In this document: positions 62,207 through 64,000 of the stretch, piece after piece | Position numbering within the stretch: the first letter of the stretch is position 1 | Layout of the letters: each line of letters starts with the position of its first letter | Assembly: GCF_023702125.1 (NCBI RefSeq) | Contig: NZ_CP098415.1 | Coordinates: 868,001-932,000, forward strand | Reading direction: 5' to 3' | Source of the DNA: Halorubrum hochsteinianum | GTDB taxonomy: Archaea > Halobacteriota > Halobacteria > Halobacteriales > Haloferacaceae | DNA: 64,000 bases | The notes under the pieces: generated by a model | Told to the model about the DNA's origin: nothing | Seen by the model: only the letters and a program-made list of their open reading frames with translations | Databases searched by the model: none | Made by a program: the position numbers and the translations under genes

Positions 62207-62761
62207 ATGACGGATCACGCAGGGGACGCCGCCTCCCCCACGGCGGGAACGGAATCGGCTTCGGCGGGAGCGAGCGCCCCGGACGATCGGATCGAGTCCC
62301 GGCTCCGCGCCGTCGAGCGCGCGGTGACCGGGAACGACGCGCGCCCGGCAGATGTCGCCGACGGCGCGACGGCGACCGCCGAGCGCGAGCGCCTCGAATC
62401 GCGGCTCGACGACCTCGAGGAGCGCGTCGCGGAGCTGGAGGCGGCGACGCAGGCGGTCCGCGGGTACGTCGGGTCGGTCAGGGCCGTCAACCGCGAGGTG
62501 GAGCGCCGGGCCGACCTCGCGCTGTCGCGGGCGACGGCGGCGGAACGCGGGGACGACGCGGACGGGGCCGTGCCCTCCGAGAGCGCGCTGGACGCCGCGC
62601 TCCCGGACGACCGCCCCTCGTCGGGAGACCGGGGCAACGGCGACGACGGAGCCGGCCGCAGCGACGGGCGAGACAGCCGCGGCGGAAGCGGGGGCGACGG
62701 CGGCGGGGACGGCGGCGCGTGGGCGGAGGACGCGCTGAGCCGACTCCGGGAGTCGCTGTGA
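62207..62761 (+). CDS. Coiled-coil protein (DUF7310-like) of a pilus-like cluster
   Basis: A 184-residue acidic protein with a clear coiled coil at about residues 60-110 (ERERLESRLDDLEERVAELE) between Gly/Asp-rich linkers and a final AWAEDALSRLRESL. I match DUF7310, which in haloarchaea, as I recall, precedes a DUF7311 gene and a secretion ATPase, just as here. It is probably a scaffold or assembly factor. The name is tentative. Confidence 0.7.
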   Translation: MTDHAGDAASPTAGTESASAGASAPDDRIESRLRAVERAVTGNDARPADVADGATATAERERLESRLDDLEERVAELEAATQAVRGYVGSVRAVNREVERRADLALSRATAAERGDDADGAVPSESALDAALPDDRPSSGDRGNGDDGAGRSDGRDSRGGSGGDGGGDGGAWAEDALSRLRESL

Positions 62762-62768
62762 CCGAGCC

Positions 62769-63233
62769 GTGATCCGCGTGGTGCTCACCGTCCTCGTTGC
62801 GGTCGCGCTGCTAGCCGCGTCGATGCCCGCGGTCGAGACGGCCAGGACCGCGACGACGGCGGAGCGGATCGGTACGGAGGCCGATCGGCTGGAGCGCGCG
62901 CTCGGCGACGTGGTCGCCGGGTCGACGCCCGTGAGCGACCCCGCGACCGCGGCGCGGACGACCGTGCTCGTCCGCGCGCCGAGCGGGTTCGCCGCGGCGG
63001 ACCTCGACCGGGTCGCGCTCGTCGAGCCGGCGGACCGACCCGACGGCGTCGCGCTCGCGTATCGGGTCGACGGCGGGCCGGAGCGCGCGTTCCGGATCGG
63101 GACGGGCCCCGTCCCGGCGGCCGTCCACCTCGTCGACGCGCCGATCGAACTCCGGCCGGGCGGAACGAGCCGCGTTCGCCTCCGCTACGTCGACGACGAC
63201 GGGCCGACCGTCCGGGTCGATCGGATCGGTTGA
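62769..63233 (+). CDS. DUF7311-like protein with N-terminal membrane segment
   Basis: A 154-residue protein starting at a GTG seven bases after the upstream stop: MIRVVLTVLVAVALLAASMP is a signal-anchor helix, and the rest (about 30-154) is a beta-rich extracytoplasmic domain ending in VRLRYVDDDGPTVRVDRIG. I match DUF7311 by position and pattern. It is probably a minor pilin-like or accessory component of the cluster. Confidence 0.7.
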   Translation: MIRVVLTVLVAVALLAASMPAVETARTATTAERIGTEADRLERALGDVVAGSTPVSDPATAARTTVLVRAPSGFAAADLDRVALVEPADRPDGVALAYRVDGGPERAFRIGTGPVPAAVHLVDAPIELRPGGTSRVRLRYVDDDGPTVRVDRIG

Positions 63234-63307
63234 GGCGGCGCGCGGAAGCGGGGGCCGGGCGACGGGGCGAGCGATCGTTTATAAGTGATGCCGCGGCCAC
63301 GCCCGGC

Positions 63308-64000
63308 ATGAACTTCGGCCTCACCGCGCGGGTCGCCGACGCTGCCGGAGAGACGCCGCTGCGGGCGCTTCCGTGGGTCGACGAGGACGCCGACGAGTGT
63401 CGCTGCGAGCCGACGTTTCGCGAACCGGTCGGGACGGGCGTGAAGGACCGGGTGGTCCTCGACGTCGATGCGGACGACTGTCCCGGGCGAGGCGACCTGG
63501 CCGCGAGTCCGGCCTGTCTCGCGGCCGTCGTCGAGGCGCTGACCGACCGCGACGCCGACGTGATACGGACCCGTTTTCGGGGACGAGAACGGTCCTACGC
63601 GGACGCTGCGGCGGATCTCTTGGTCGCGGCGGGACGGTTCCGGGAGCGGATCGGGTTCCACGAGGAGCGGCTCGCCGACCGCGTGGCCCGGGACCCGCTC
63701 GGCGCGGCGAGGGAGGCGGCGGGGCGCGCGGGGGCCGCGAAGCGGATCGCGGCCGAGACGGGGCTGTCGGCGGCGGCCGAGGCGCTCGCGGGAGATGCCG
63801 TCGAGTCCGGCGAGGGTCCCCGCCTAGAGAACGTCCTCCGCGCGCACGTCGGACCGACGGCCGCGACCGCGCGCGTCGCGGCCGCGCCGCCGCCGGGCGC
63901 GACGCTGGTCGACAGGTGGACCGTCCCGACCGGGGCGACGATCCGACGCTACGAGGGCGACGACGCGCTCGACACCTATCACCTCACGCCCCCGACCGTC
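63308..64000 (+). CDS. Type II/IV secretion (pilus) ATPase, N-terminal part
   Basis: This is the start of a PilB/GspE-type ATPase (3' end outside the window): 231 codons are visible, all from the N-terminal domain. It shows ECRCEPTFREPVG, DDCPGRGDLAASPACLAAVV, the Ala-rich helical region and, at the edge, LENVLRAHVGPTAATARVAA then TIRRYEGDDALDTYHLTPPT, which is the family's conserved N-terminal block preceding the catalytic core. The Walker motifs lie outside. It is the likely engine of the pilus-like cluster that starts at 62207. A TTTATAAG lies about 30 bases before the ATG. Confidence 0.8.
   Translation, partial: MNFGLTARVADAAGETPLRALPWVDEDADECRCEPTFREPVGTGVKDRVVLDVDADDCPGRGDLAASPACLAAVVEALTDRDADVIRTRFRGRERSYADAAADLLVAAGRFRERIGFHEERLADRVARDPLGAAREAAGRAGAAKRIAAETGLSAAAEALAGDAVESGEGPRLENVLRAHVGPTAATARVAAAPPPGATLVDRWTVPTGATIRRYEGDDALDTYHLTPPTV

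Overview
The window is a high-GC chromosomal segment from a halophilic archaeon, most likely Halorubrum or a close relative in the Haloferacales (the genus is an inference). The evidence is acidic, lysine-poor proteins throughout, Tat-type lipoproteins, leaderless genes with a TATA-like box A about 25 bases before the start codon, archaeal lipid enzymes (geranylgeranylglyceryl phosphate synthase, CarS), an A-type ATP synthase operon, a CetZ tubulin and many small families known only from haloarchaea. It reads as core genome: no insertion sequence, integrase, CRISPR array or prophage is visible, and there is one tRNA gene, tRNA-Ala(CGC).

Layout. 1-1.8 kb: phnD-phnC phosphonate/phosphate uptake, running off the left edge. 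1.9-3.4 kb: a tight DUF5786-DUF99-uracil-DNA glycosylase operon. 3.5-6.6 kb: a metallo-beta-lactamase-fold hydrolase, ribosomal L40e, thioredoxin, Sec61 beta, pdxT-hisE and a SHOCT membrane protein. 6.6-10 kb: two Tat lipoprotein genes (glycerophosphodiester phosphodiesterase and a large Vps62-like protein), both ending in tandem duplications that cover the stop codon. 10-24 kb: creatininase-family protein, leuS, kynureninase, a five-PAS histidine kinase, an Lhr helicase and membrane proteins. 23.5-32.5 kb: the nine-gene A-type ATP synthase cluster H-I-K-E-C-F-A-B-D. 32.7-37 kb: a MinD4-type polarity ATPase with a very long acidic tail, a conserved HTH regulator and tiaS. 37-45 kb: small proteins, an M24 peptidase, an SLC13 permease and a KhtT/antiporter pair with a 50-codon ORF wedged between them. 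45-50 kb: an RNase R-type exonuclease, the tRNA and the riboflavin genes rbkR-ribB. 50-64 kb: a structured non-coding element, ilvE, proline dehydrogenase, carS, zinc-ribbon proteins, a UvrD-type helicase, an M24 peptidase, a surface protein with a PGF-CTERM-like tail, ribE, GGGP synthase, a CetZ-family protein, and the start of a type IV pilus/secretion-like cluster that runs off the right edge.

The strongest leads for something not yet described are the paired-hairpin intergenic element at 50.0-50.2 kb, the translationally wedged repeat-built peptide ORF inside the K+/H+ antiporter operon, the large Vps62-like lipoprotein, the DUF99-UDG operon, and a CetZ paralogue whose catalytic loop lacks acidic residues. 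No wholly new multi-gene system is certain from sequence alone.
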